Of a stretch of 48,571 nt of DNA, positions 16,292-24,443 are shown one piece after another; the stretch's first letter is position 1; each line of letters begins with the position of its first letter. The position numbers were made by a program, and so were the translations under genes. Source of the stretch: Desulfobulbus sp. (GTDB lineage: Bacteria > Desulfobacterota > Desulfobulbia > Desulfobulbales > Desulfobulbaceae); NCBI RefSeq assembly GCF_030824455.1, contig NZ_JAVBXR010000109.1:1-48571 (forward strand), given 5' to 3'. The notes under the pieces were generated by a model. The model saw nothing but the letters and a program-made list of their open reading frames with translations. It did no database searches and was not told where the DNA came from.

Positions 16292-16362
16292 ATGGAACTC
16301 CTGGGCGCCCTGATTGGACTTCGTGTACCTTTCCGTTGTTACAAGCTTACAGCATTACAGCA

Positions 16363-16821
16363 TTACAGCAATCTGAACAGCCACAGTCCCAGTTGCAGCA
16401 CGATCAGGGCATACAACCCGGCAACAACGTCGTCGAGCATGATGCCCAGGCCGCCGTGCAAATGGTTGTCGATCCAGTTGGCCGGGAAGGGCTTGAGGAT
16501 GTCAAAAAAACGAAACAAGCAAAATCCGGCCAAGGCGGCGGCCGGATGGGCGGGGGCCAGACTGAGGGTGATCAGTTGGCCGACGATTTCATCAATGACC
16601 ACAATGCCCGGATCGCCCTGGTCGACAATTTTCTCCGCCGCGCCGGCGCTGAACACGCCGATGACGAACAGGGCGGCCAGGATGGAAAAATAGGGCCCCA
16701 TCTCCAGGCGGCTGAGCAGCAGCCAGACGAGCACGCCCACTGCGGAGCCCCAGGTGCCGGGCGCCTTGGGCAGATAGCCGCTGTGGGCCCCGGTGGCGAT
16801 GAACATCAGCAGGCGATCCAT
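16363..16821 (-). CDS. pgpA: Phosphatidylglycerophosphatase A
   Basis: This membrane enzyme removes the phosphate from phosphatidylglycerophosphate to give phosphatidylglycerol. The start MDRLLMFIATGAHSGYLPKAPGTWGS shows the GxGYxPxAPGTxGS motif of PgpA. The catalytic VVIDEIVGQLIT and the FRFFDILKPFP segment follow, with three to four hydrophobic helices. From the ATG at 16,821 it is 152 residues, near the usual length; longer readings run back into larC. It is the last gene of a minus-strand run def-fmt-larC-pgpA, 7 bases after larC. Confidence 0.9.
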   Translation of the reverse strand: MDRLLMFIATGAHSGYLPKAPGTWGSAVGVLVWLLLSRLEMGPYFSILAALFVIGVFSAGAAEKIVDQGDPGIVVIDEIVGQLITLSLAPAHPAAALAGFCLFRFFDILKPFPANWIDNHLHGGLGIMLDDVVAGLYALIVLQLGLWLFRLL

Positions 16822-16828
16822 GGCGTTT

Positions 16829-18049
16829 CTAGGGGCGGGTTGCAGGCGTGTGGCTGCGGACGGCGGCGTACACCTCCTGGAGCGGAACCTGATGCGCTTC
16901 CGCAACCTTCCGGCAGGCCTCGTATTCTGGGGTGATGACTGTGCCATTGGGGGTGCTGATTTTCTTTGCCGCCAGATCGCCCCAGGGCGTGGCGACCATC
17001 ACCGCCTCTCGAGGCAGGGTAAGGCGCTGCTCCCGTCGCGTTCGCAGGCCGATGGCGCTGGTTTCGCTGAAAAGGACCGTGGCGACGGCGGCGCTGACGG
17101 CCGGTTCGACGATCACCCGCAGCAAAAATCCAGGCCGCCCTTTTTTCATCTGCATCGGAATCAGGCAGACGTCGAGGGCGCCGGCGCTCATCAGCCGCTC
17201 GCTCACATAGGGCCAGAGCTCGGGGTTCCAGTCGTCGAGATGGGTTTCGATCACCTCCACCTGTTGGGCCTCGGCAACTTCGGCACTTTGACCGATGAGC
17301 AACCGGAGGAGATTGGGGCGTCCGTCGCGGCGTTCCATCGAACCAGCCCCATAGCCGGTGCACGACAGCCGCATCGGCGGCATCGGGCCGAAGTCCTGGG
17401 CCAGTTCGCACACTAGGGCCGCGCCGGTGGGGGTAACCAGTTCCTGGTCGATGTTCTCGCCGTAGACCGGCGCCTTTTCGAGCAAACGGCAGACCGCAGG
17501 GCCGGGCAGAGGAATCTCACCGTGGGCGCATTGAATCCAGCCGCGGCCCATGGGCAGGGGCGAGCAGATCAGGCGGTCAATGTTGAGATAGGCAAACCCG
17601 GCCACCGTGCCGACAATGTCGACAATGGCGTCCACTGCGCCGACTTCGTGGAAATGGATCTGCTCGAGGGTTGTGCCGTGGACCGCCGCTTCAGCCTCGG
17701 CCAGACGGGTGAAGACCGCGAGCGATTTGTCCCGGATCTGCGCGGGGAGCTCGGCTTTGTGAAGCAGGTCGCGGATCTCGGCCAGACCGCAGTGTTGGTG
17801 ATGGGCATGGTCCGGCGGGGAGCCATGATGATGCTCATGTCCGTCGCCGTCGCCGCCGCATTCCACCGTTGCCCGCGTGGCGGCAAAACCCTGCGTCACA
17901 ATGCGCTCTGCGGTCAGGGTAAAGTCGTGCAGCGGCAGGGCGGCCAGCACTTGGCGCAGATGGGCTTCGGGCACGCCGGCGTCCATCAGGGCGCCGAGCA
18001 GCATGTCGCCGCTGACCCCGGAAAAACAGTCGAGATAGGCGGTGTTCAT
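16829..18049 (-). CDS. larC: LarC, nickel-pincer cofactor biosynthesis protein
   Basis: LarC inserts nickel into the pyridinium-3,5-bisthiocarboxylate cofactor used by lactate racemase and related LarA enzymes. The opening YLDCFSGVSGDMLLGALMDAG is diagnostic, as is the His-rich loop at residues 71-86 (HEHHHGSPPDHAHHQH). EVGAVDAIVDIVGTVAG and the C-terminal ETHLDDWNPELWPYV and LFSETSAIGLR segments are present, so both LarC1 and LarC2 parts are in one 406-residue frame with no frameshift. The start ATG overlaps the fmt stop. No larA, larB or larE is in the window. Confidence 0.9.
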   Translation of the reverse strand: MNTAYLDCFSGVSGDMLLGALMDAGVPEAHLRQVLAALPLHDFTLTAERIVTQGFAATRATVECGGDGDGHEHHHGSPPDHAHHQHCGLAEIRDLLHKAELPAQIRDKSLAVFTRLAEAEAAVHGTTLEQIHFHEVGAVDAIVDIVGTVAGFAYLNIDRLICSPLPMGRGWIQCAHGEIPLPGPAVCRLLEKAPVYGENIDQELVTPTGAALVCELAQDFGPMPPMRLSCTGYGAGSMERRDGRPNLLRLLIGQSAEVAEAQQVEVIETHLDDWNPELWPYVSERLMSAGALDVCLIPMQMKKGRPGFLLRVIVEPAVSAAVATVLFSETSAIGLRTRREQRLTLPREAVMVATPWGDLAAKKISTPNGTVITPEYEACRKVAEAHQVPLQEVYAAVRSHTPATRP

Positions 18050-18990
18050 CAGCTGATCAGGGCGCCTGGGGCAATGGCGGCGCCGCGAAGACAGGCGGCC
18101 ACGTCCATTCGTTTTTTGCCCTCGGGTTGGATTTCCCGAATAAGCAGACAATCCTCGCCGGCGGCAATCAGGAGCCCCTGGTTGTCGGCGCGACAGATGG
18201 TTCCGGCCGGTTGGGGGGAGGTAAGGCGAACGATCTCGGGATTGAAAAATCGGTGCCGCTTGCCGTCGATAAACCCGTAGGCCGAGGGCCAGGGATCAAG
18301 GCCGCGAATCAGGCTGTGGAGACGCGCAGCCGGCAGGCTCCAGTCGAGATGGCCCATTTCCTTGCTCAGCATCGGAGCGGCGCTGGCCAGGGCGTGATCC
18401 TGGGCCTGCGGCGCGAGTCGGCCCTGTTTGAGCTGTTCGACGGCTGCGATCAGGGTCTCGCCGCCCAGCAGCGACAAGCGGTCAAACAGTTCGCCCGCCG
18501 TTTCCTGCGGGCCAATGGCCACCGGCGCGCTCAGGAGGATGTCGCCGGTGTCCATGCCCTCGTCCAGCTGCATGATGGTGACGCCGGTCTCGGTCTCGCC
18601 GTTGATCACCGCCCACTGGATTGGGGCCGCGCCCCGGTATTTGGGCAGGAGCGAGCCATGGACGTTGATCGCCCCCAGGCGCGGCAGCTGCAGCAGGGCG
18701 GCGGGCAGGATCTTGCCGTAGGCCACCACCACCAGGATGTCCGGCGCCAGCGCCCGCATCTGTTCAAAAAACGGTTCCTTGCGCACCGATTGCGGCTGCA
18801 GCGTCGGCAGGCCGTGCCGCTCGGCCAGCACCTTGACCGGCGGCGGGCTCAGCACCTTGCCCCGGCCGCGCTGGCGGTCGGGTTGACAGACCACGGCAAC
18901 CACCTGATCCGGGCCGTCGAGCAGCGCCTGGAGCGAGGGCACGGCAAAATCCGGCGTGCCCATGAAGACGATCCGCAACGGCGCGCTCAT
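18049..18990 (-). CDS. fmt: Methionyl-tRNA formyltransferase
   Basis: The enzyme formylates initiator Met-tRNA using 10-formyl-THF. At 313 residues it has the normal length. The N-terminal MRIVFMGTPDFAVPSL-like start, INVHGSLLPKYRGAAPIQWA (catalytic Asn109 and His111) and MQLDEGMDTGDIL (Asp147) match the family, followed by the OB-fold-like C-terminal tRNA-binding domain. Its start overlaps the def stop by 4 bases and its stop overlaps larC, so this is a tightly coupled operon. The def-fmt pairing is widespread in bacteria. Confidence 0.95.
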   Translation of the reverse strand: MSAPLRIVFMGTPDFAVPSLQALLDGPDQVVAVVCQPDRQRGRGKVLSPPPVKVLAERHGLPTLQPQSVRKEPFFEQMRALAPDILVVVAYGKILPAALLQLPRLGAINVHGSLLPKYRGAAPIQWAVINGETETGVTIMQLDEGMDTGDILLSAPVAIGPQETAGELFDRLSLLGGETLIAAVEQLKQGRLAPQAQDHALASAAPMLSKEMGHLDWSLPAARLHSLIRGLDPWPSAYGFIDGKRHRFFNPEIVRLTSPQPAGTICRADNQGLLIAAGEDCLLIREIQPEGKKRMDVAACLRGAAIAPGALIS

Positions 18991-19496
18991 TCCTCCCCCT
19001 GGAGGAGTTTTTTCAGCTTTTTCTTATACAGCGCACGTTTGAGCGAGCTAAGCCGGTCGATGAACAGGGTGCCCAGAAGATGGTCAACCTCGTGCTGGAT
19101 GATGCGGGCAAAACGGTCCTCGGCGTCGAATTCCAGGGGATTGCCGTCCGCATCCTGGGCGATGACGTGGATCTTGCGGAAGCGCTTGACCTTGGCGTAG
19201 CACTCGATCACGCTCAAACAGCCTTCCTCGTCGACGATGCTGCCTTCGCCGCCGGTGATTTCCGGATTGATCAAGGTGAGGAATTTTCGCTCGTTTTCCA
19301 CCGTGGAGCGGTCAATCACCACCAGCTGACGGGCGATGCCGATCTGGTTTGCCGCCAGGCCGACGCCGGGGGCCTTGTACATGGTGTCGGCCATATCCTC
19401 GATCAGGGTTTTCAATTCCTGGTCAAAGACGGTTATTGTTTCCGCCTTTTGCCGGAGCACCGGATGCGGGTAGGTGATGATCGTTCTGATAGCCAT
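18987..19496 (-). CDS. def: Peptide deformylase
   Basis: This metalloenzyme removes the N-formyl group from new proteins. All three motifs are present: GVGLAANQ (44-51), EGCLS (91-95) and QHEVDH (134-139), supplying the Cys and two His metal ligands and the catalytic Glu. The C-terminal tail is basic (KRALYKKKLKKL). At 169 residues it is a normal type 1 enzyme. It is the first gene of the minus-strand operon def-fmt-larC-pgpA; the 182-base divergent gap before the next gene must hold its promoter. Confidence 0.95.
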   Translation of the reverse strand: MAIRTIITYPHPVLRQKAETITVFDQELKTLIEDMADTMYKAPGVGLAANQIGIARQLVVIDRSTVENERKFLTLINPEITGGEGSIVDEEGCLSVIECYAKVKRFRKIHVIAQDADGNPLEFDAEDRFARIIQHEVDHLLGTLFIDRLSSLKRALYKKKLKKLLQGEE

Positions 19497-19678
19497 AATC
19501 GTGTCGTGTTCGTGGCGCCGAGCGCCGTTTTTATGCGGGAAGACTCCAGCGTATGTAATCAGTTTGGGTGGTAAAGTAAAGACGTCTGCGCCTGCGTGCG
19601 CTGGGTTGGGCGTGGTGGCGGCTTGTTTTTCAGTTTTTTTTTGTGTAGGGTGCGGGCTTAACTTTTTACGGGAGCGAA

Positions 19679-20539
19679 ATGATCGAGAAAGAAGCGTTTG
19701 CAGCCGGAATCGGATTGCTGCGGGAACCGGTTCTGCCCCTGGTGTCCATTGTTCAGTTTTTATACCTGACCGGCGATTTTGCCGCTGTAGACGAGGTGAT
19801 CAGCCAGCTGCCCGCAGACATTGAAACCGGCTCAGCCCTCTACCCGGATGCGACGGCGCTGCTGGCGCCCTACGTCGACCTGCTCCAGCCCCTGGCGGAA
19901 CTCAAGGCCGGCCGGCCGCCGCAGGAACTGGTGGTGGACCTTGAGGGCAACCCGGTGGACGCCATGACCGCGACCGTTGCCCTGGTGGCGCAGAGCGTCC
20001 TCAGCCGCGAGCTGGAACGGATCAACAGCCTGCTCTGTGCGCCGTGCAACTGCACCCTCTGCTGCGTTGGTCCGGACGCGGACATGGCCCAGGAATATTT
20101 TGAGATTCCGTTGCAGCCGGTCGAGACCGACCTCTTTGCGCTGGAGCGAATCGACACCGAAACGTCCAGGTCGCAGTCCATCGACCACGAGCCGCCCCTG
20201 CAGCTTGGCGGCCGGGATTTTTTCAACCGACCCGATCCGGCGCTGATCCGCTGGCAGGCGGGCTGGAGCCTGATGCTGCCCCGGGCAAGCCAGTGCCCCA
20301 GTCTGGAAGCGTCGGGCCGCTGTCGGGTTTACCCCGACCGGCCCGAGGTCTGCCGACGGCCGCAGATCTTCCCGTATGTGGTGGAACCCATCGAGGGGCA
20401 GAGGCAACCGACTTTGCGCCTGCGTCAGGCCCTGCTGGCGGTGGCGGACTGTCCCTATGTCCAGTTGCTGCAGGACGAGATCAACGCCTATGCCGCAGCC
20501 AGCGAACTGGATATGATCTTCCGGCGCAACAAGGCCTGA
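19679..20539 (+). CDS. YkgJ-family cysteine-cluster protein
   Basis: The product is a soluble 286-residue protein with a CAPCNCTLCC cluster (Cys120, 123, 125, 128, 129) and a second cysteine group (CPSLEASGRCRVYPDRPEVCR). The spacing CxxCxCxxCC ... C ... CxxYxxRPxxCR is the signature of the YkgJ/UPF0153 family, thought to bind zinc or an iron-sulfur cluster. The N-terminal 110 residues are helical and specific to this longer form. GGGAGC precedes the ATG. It is 37 bases upstream of plsY. Function is not established. Confidence 0.8.
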   Translation: MIEKEAFAAGIGLLREPVLPLVSIVQFLYLTGDFAAVDEVISQLPADIETGSALYPDATALLAPYVDLLQPLAELKAGRPPQELVVDLEGNPVDAMTATVALVAQSVLSRELERINSLLCAPCNCTLCCVGPDADMAQEYFEIPLQPVETDLFALERIDTETSRSQSIDHEPPLQLGGRDFFNRPDPALIRWQAGWSLMLPRASQCPSLEASGRCRVYPDRPEVCRRPQIFPYVVEPIEGQRQPTLRLRQALLAVADCPYVQLLQDEINAYAAASELDMIFRRNKA

Positions 20540-20576
20540 CCGCGCCTGCCGATTTCTAACCCTCAACGAAACCCCT

Positions 20577-21206
20577 ATGAACAGCACTGCAATTTTCTCT
20601 ATTTTCGCCGCCTATCTTCTCGGCGCCGTCCCCTTTGGCCTGCTGCTGTCCCGCGGCAGCGGCATCGACATCCGCACCCAAGGCAGCAAGAACATCGGAG
20701 CCACCAATGTGGCCCGCCTGCTGGGCAAGAAGATTGGCGCCCTGACCCTGGCCTTCGATGTCCTTAAGGGCTTTGCGCCGATGTTTCTCGCCGCCCTGCT
20801 GGTGCAAGACGATCCCCAGCGCGATCTGATCATCGCCCTCTGCGGCGCAGCCTCGGTTCTGGGCCACATGTTTCCGGTCTACCTGCGGTTCAAGGGCGGG
20901 AAAGGAGTGGCCACCGCCCTGGGCGCATTTTTGTATCTGGCTCCGCTGGCGGTGTTGGGCTGCGTGCTGGTCTTTGTGGCGGCGGTGTACCTGTCCGGCT
21001 TTGTCTCCCTGGGTTCATTGCTCGGTTCGGCCTCGATCCTGCTTTGGCTGACGCTGCTCCAAGCGCCGATCTGGAAACTGGGGCTGGCCGCGTTCATTGT
21101 TGTGATGATCTGGGGCAAGCATTATCAAAACATTGGCCGCTTAGTGCGCGGCACAGAAAAATCCTGGAAGAAAAAGGCTGAGACTGCGGCAGAGGCAGAG
21201 GGGTGA
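20577..21206 (+). CDS. plsY: Glycerol-3-phosphate acyltransferase PlsY
   Basis: PlsY transfers an acyl group from acyl-phosphate to glycerol-3-phosphate in the inner membrane, the first step of phospholipid synthesis. The family motifs are clear: GSKNIGATNVAR, HMFPVYLRFKGGKGVAT and the C-terminal IWGKHYQNIGRLVRGTE, across about seven hydrophobic segments. The length of 209 residues is usual. The stop overlaps the GTG start of the J-domain gene by 4 bases. Confidence 0.94.
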   Translation: MNSTAIFSIFAAYLLGAVPFGLLLSRGSGIDIRTQGSKNIGATNVARLLGKKIGALTLAFDVLKGFAPMFLAALLVQDDPQRDLIIALCGAASVLGHMFPVYLRFKGGKGVATALGAFLYLAPLAVLGCVLVFVAAVYLSGFVSLGSLLGSASILLWLTLLQAPIWKLGLAAFIVVMIWGKHYQNIGRLVRGTEKSWKKKAETAAEAEG

Positions 21207-21535
21207 ACGCCAAACAGTGGCAGGCCATTGAGCAGGCAAGAGAGGTGCTGGGCCTCGGTGATCGCGCCACCTTGGCCGAGATCAAGCGGGCCTACCATCG
21301 TTTGAGCAAGCTCCATCATCCGGATACGGCCGAAGCTGCTGGCGACAACGAGCAGATGTACCGGATCACCGCCGCCTACGAGTTGTTGAGCCAGTACTGC
21401 AACGAGTACCGTTATCCCCTCAAACGAGACGATGCCGGCAGCGAAGAACTCGACGTCTACGACCCCGAGGACTGGTGGCAGGCCCGATTTGGTCAGGACC
21501 CGATATGGAGCGGCAAGAAAACCAGGCGACGTTGA
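21203..21535 (+). CDS. Small J-domain (DnaJ-like) protein
   Basis: The GTG at 21,203 overlaps the plsY stop. The 110-residue product is an N-terminal J-domain with helix II (TLAEIKRAYHRLSKLHHPD) and the HPD tripeptide at 39-41, then AAYELLSQY, then a short acidic tail ending in basic residues. It lacks the Gly/Phe linker, zinc finger and substrate domains of DnaJ. It would stimulate a DnaK-type ATPase on a specific client. Coupling to plsY is positional only. Confidence 0.85.
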   Translation: MNAKQWQAIEQAREVLGLGDRATLAEIKRAYHRLSKLHHPDTAEAAGDNEQMYRITAAYELLSQYCNEYRYPLKRDDAGSEELDVYDPEDWWQARFGQDPIWSGKKTRRR

Positions 21536-21569
21536 GAGAGGCAACGGCTCCTGGGCGGGGCAACCGCCA

Positions 21570-21722
21570 TCAGGTGACCAGCGGTTTTTTCAGGGGGATC
21601 GGGCAGGGCCATGCGGCAAAGAATGCGCAATAGTCGCGCACCAGTTGTTTGCGGGCCGCCAGATTGATCATCCAGTAGCAGGGACTGAGCATCAGGATAT
21701 GGATGGCTTGTTTCGGCGTCAT
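21570..21722 (-). CDS. 50-residue hypothetical protein
   Basis: The ATG at 21,722 follows GGAGGGTGAACC, a strong ribosome-binding site. The product starts MTPKQAIHILMLSPCYW, then NLAARKQLVRDYCAFFAAW, so an amphipathic, helical small protein. It lies convergent to the J-domain gene, separated by 34 bases. Family not recognised; support is the ribosome-binding site and plausible composition. Confidence 0.5.
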   Translation of the reverse strand: MTPKQAIHILMLSPCYWMINLAARKQLVRDYCAFFAAWPCPIPLKKPLVT

Positions 21723-21853
21723 GGTTCACCCTCCGTGGCAAACGAGAAACTTTCCTGATGTTCGTATCGGCGTTGTTTGCCCAGGCGTTTAGCCTGCAGT
21801 CGTTTTGACGCCTGCAGGGCACCTGTCGCCTCAATGCCTTTTTTCGACGTTTT

Positions 21854-21859
21854 TATAAT
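21854..21859 (+). promoter_or_regulatory. Candidate -10 box upstream of metF
   Basis: TATAAT lies about 115 bases before the metF start. No good -35 is seen at the proper distance. GAGGGCG/CGCCCTC (about 21,866-21,891) could form a leader hairpin. No SAM or cobalamin riboswitch is recognisable in the 250-base gap. Confidence 0.3.
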
Positions 21860-21974
21860 AGAATCGAGGGCGAGAAGTCGTCCCGCCCTCTTACCTCGTC
21901 ACCAACGATTCCAACGTGACGGTCAGGCTCGTTGCAACCGCCTCCCGCCACGATCATACCCAAGGAGTACAGCG

Positions 21975-22847
21975 ATGCAGATTCCTCAATTAATCCAAGA
22001 GCGCAGTCCGTTTGTTTCCCTGGAATTTTTCCCGCCGAAAAAGCAGGAGGAGTGGCCGGGATTTCTTGAAACGGCGAGCGAGCTGAAGCAGCTGCGGCCG
22101 CTGTTTGCCTCGGTGACCTACGGCGCCGGCGGCTCCACCCAAAGCAACACCCTGGAGATCTGCGAGCGGCTGATCGCCACCTGCGGCTATGAGATCATGC
22201 CCCACCTCACCGGGGTCACCGCCGACCGGGACAAGGTCAACGGATTTTTAAGCGCGATCAAGGCGATGGGCATTGAAAACGTCCTGGCCCTGCGCGGCGA
22301 CCGTCCCGCCGGTTTTGCCGGCACGGATGCGGAGCTGTTTGGCGTCTTCCCCCACGCCTCGGATCTGGTGGCGTTTATCCGCGAGCATCATCCGCAACTG
22401 GCCATCGGCGTGGCCGGTTTCCCCGAAGCCCACGGCGAGGCGCCTTCCTTTGCCGCCGATCTGGCAGTCATGCGGCGCAAGGTGGAATGCGGGGCGGATT
22501 TCGTCATCACCCAGCTGTATTTCGACAACCGGATCTATTTTGACTACGTCGAACGGTTGCGGGCCCAGGGGGTCACTGTGCCGGTGGTTCCTGGCATTCT
22601 GCCCATCCGCAGCCTGGCCTCGCTGCGTTTTACCCTCCAGCTGTGCAACGCCCGGGTGCCGGGGCAGCTGATCAACGCCCTGATGAAAGCCCACGAGCAG
22701 GGCGGGGCCAGCGCGGTGTATGAGATTGGCGTGGCCTACGCCCGCGAGCAGGTCAAGGGGCTGCTCGACGGCGGCGCTCCCGGCGTCCATCTTTACACCC
22801 TCAACAAGGCGGACATGTGCCTGGCGGTGATGGACGGCCTGTTGTGA
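21975..22847 (+). CDS. metF: Methylenetetrahydrofolate reductase
   Basis: The ATG at 21,975 follows AAGGAGTACAGCG. The 290-residue flavoprotein starts with SFEFFPPK-like VSLEFFPPKKQEE, then TYGAGGSTQSNTLEI, PHLTGVTADRDKV, ENVLALRGDRP and DFVITQLYFDN, all hallmarks of MetF. It reduces 5,10-methylene-THF to 5-methyl-THF for methionine synthesis or for the methyl branch of the Wood-Ljungdahl pathway in anaerobes. The last 47 bases overlap the 3' end of the convergent MATE gene. Confidence 0.93.
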   Translation: MQIPQLIQERSPFVSLEFFPPKKQEEWPGFLETASELKQLRPLFASVTYGAGGSTQSNTLEICERLIATCGYEIMPHLTGVTADRDKVNGFLSAIKAMGIENVLALRGDRPAGFAGTDAELFGVFPHASDLVAFIREHHPQLAIGVAGFPEAHGEAPSFAADLAVMRRKVECGADFVITQLYFDNRIYFDYVERLRAQGVTVPVVPGILPIRSLASLRFTLQLCNARVPGQLINALMKAHEQGGASAVYEIGVAYAREQVKGLLDGGAPGVHLYTLNKADMCLAVMDGLL

Positions 22848-24225
22848 CCGGCTGTCCCGCCTGACGTTCCAATCTGCGCAGCATGATCCGCACCCGACAG
22901 CCCAGCAGGGCGGCGGCGGCCGTCAATGCGCAGATCAATCCTATCCAGAAGCCCTGGGGGCCGGGTTCCATGCCCCCCAGGCGCGCCAATCCCAGTCCAT
23001 AGCCCATCGGCAGTCCAATCCCCCAGTAGGCCAGCAGCATCAACAACAAGGGCACGCGGGTGTCCTTGCAGCCGCGCAGAATGCCGCCGCAATTAACCTG
23101 CATGGCGTCTGGCAGCTGGAAAATCGCCGCGAACACCAGCAGGGAGACGGCCAGCTGCTGGACCACCGGGTCCGCCGTGTACAGGGCCGCAATATCATGC
23201 GAAAAACCCAGAATCAGCAAACAGGTCAGCACCGCCCCGCCCAGGGCCAGCCCTAATCCGGTGCGGACAGTGCGGCGCAATCGTCGAACGCGTTTTCTGC
23301 CGATGGTGAAACCGACGCGAACGGTCAGGGCGGTGGCCAGACTGTAGGGCAGCATGTAGAGCATGGAGGTGAAGTTGAGGGCGATCTGGTGCGCGGCCAC
23401 CACCTGAGCCCCCAGTTTGGCGATGAACAGGGCGATGACCGTGAAGATCGAGCATTCGATGAACAGGGTTGCTCCCAGCGGCGCCCCCAAGCGGAGAAAA
23501 GAGGCCAGGCTTGCTCCCGACGCCGACGTCCCTGCGGACGTGAACGCAAAGAGCCGACCCGTGCCGGCAATCCGGCTTTTGGCCAGCAACAGGGCCATAA
23601 AGCCGAGCATAACCAGGATTGAAAGCGAGGTCGCCCAACCGCAGCCCACCCCGCCCATGGCCGGCAGGCCGAGTTTGCCGTAAATCAACAGATAGTTGGC
23701 AATGATGTTGACCACTAGCCCGAGAAAACCGGCAAACATCGACAGGCGGGGTTTGCCCAGGCCGTCTCCGCCGCCCTTGAGGGCAAAAAAGACGCCGCCC
23801 AGCGGCAGCCCCCAGGAGATGGCGAACAGATAGCGGCTGGTGATCGGGATCACCTCGGGACTCACCCCCATCCAGACCATGCAGGGCTGCATCAACCAGA
23901 GGCTCGGCATCAGCAGCAGGCCGGCCGTCAGCCCGACGACCATGCCCTGGCGGATGGAGCGCCGCAACGCCTGGCTGTCGTCCCGACCGTGCGCCTGGGC
24001 CACCAACGGGGTTACGGCGTTGAGCAGGCCGATCAGAAACAGGTAGACCGGGAAAAAAATCGAGGAGCCCACGGCCACTGCGGCCAGATCGACCGCACTG
24101 ACCCGCCCGGCCATGACCGTGTCGACAAAGCCCATGGCCGTCTGGGACAGCTGAGCCAGGACCAGCGGCCCGGTGAGCGCAAGGAGGACGCGGGCTTCGT
24201 GGCGAATAAGGACGAGGGCTTTCAC
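22801..24225 (-). CDS. MATE-family multidrug exporter
   Basis: The product has about 12 hydrophobic helices with two similar halves. LALTGPLVLAQLSQTAMGFVDTVMAGRV and LRLGAPLGATLFIECSIFTVIALF are the paired MATE repeats, close to NorM. It exports cationic compounds in exchange for Na+ or H+. The start is uncertain: I prefer the GTG at 24,225 (474 residues, normal length), because the longer reading runs through a purine-rich repeat and reads as low-complexity sequence. The C-terminal 20 residues overlap metF on the other strand. Confidence 0.88.
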   Translation of the reverse strand: MKALVLIRHEARVLLALTGPLVLAQLSQTAMGFVDTVMAGRVSAVDLAAVAVGSSIFFPVYLFLIGLLNAVTPLVAQAHGRDDSQALRRSIRQGMVVGLTAGLLLMPSLWLMQPCMVWMGVSPEVIPITSRYLFAISWGLPLGGVFFALKGGGDGLGKPRLSMFAGFLGLVVNIIANYLLIYGKLGLPAMGGVGCGWATSLSILVMLGFMALLLAKSRIAGTGRLFAFTSAGTSASGASLASFLRLGAPLGATLFIECSIFTVIALFIAKLGAQVVAAHQIALNFTSMLYMLPYSLATALTVRVGFTIGRKRVRRLRRTVRTGLGLALGGAVLTCLLILGFSHDIAALYTADPVVQQLAVSLLVFAAIFQLPDAMQVNCGGILRGCKDTRVPLLLMLLAYWGIGLPMGYGLGLARLGGMEPGPQGFWIGLICALTAAAALLGCRVRIMLRRLERQAGQPVTTGRPSPPGTCPPC

Positions 24226-24230
24226 AAACA

Positions 24231-24290
24231 GATCGGGAAGGGAAAAAGGGAAAAGGAACTGGGAACAGGGAACAGGGAAAGGGCCGACTC
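24231..24290. repeat. Purine-rich low-complexity tract
   Basis: GGGAAGGGAAAAAGGGAAAAGGAACT is followed by tandem GGGAACA units. It lies directly upstream of the MATE start, where a promoter or ribosome-binding site would be expected, and may be a small dispersed repeat. The remaining 150 bases up to the glycosyltransferase stop show no gene. Confidence 0.5.
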
Positions 24291-24443
24291 TCTGCGAGGA
24301 ACACAGGAGCAAACCCATTTGTCAGGTGCACGCCAGTTTGCGGGGCAGCAAAGAAACAGCCGCAACCGAGCAGGCGACGGGCGGACAACCGGGCCAGCGG
24401 AGGACAATCCTTATTTTAGAGACGAAACAGCATCTTCCCCTGC

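Noticed and set aside
19514..19532. GGCGCCGAGCGCC followed by GTTTTTAT as a terminator
   Set aside because: It lies between divergent genes with nothing to terminate on the plus strand, and the stem is only five base pairs.
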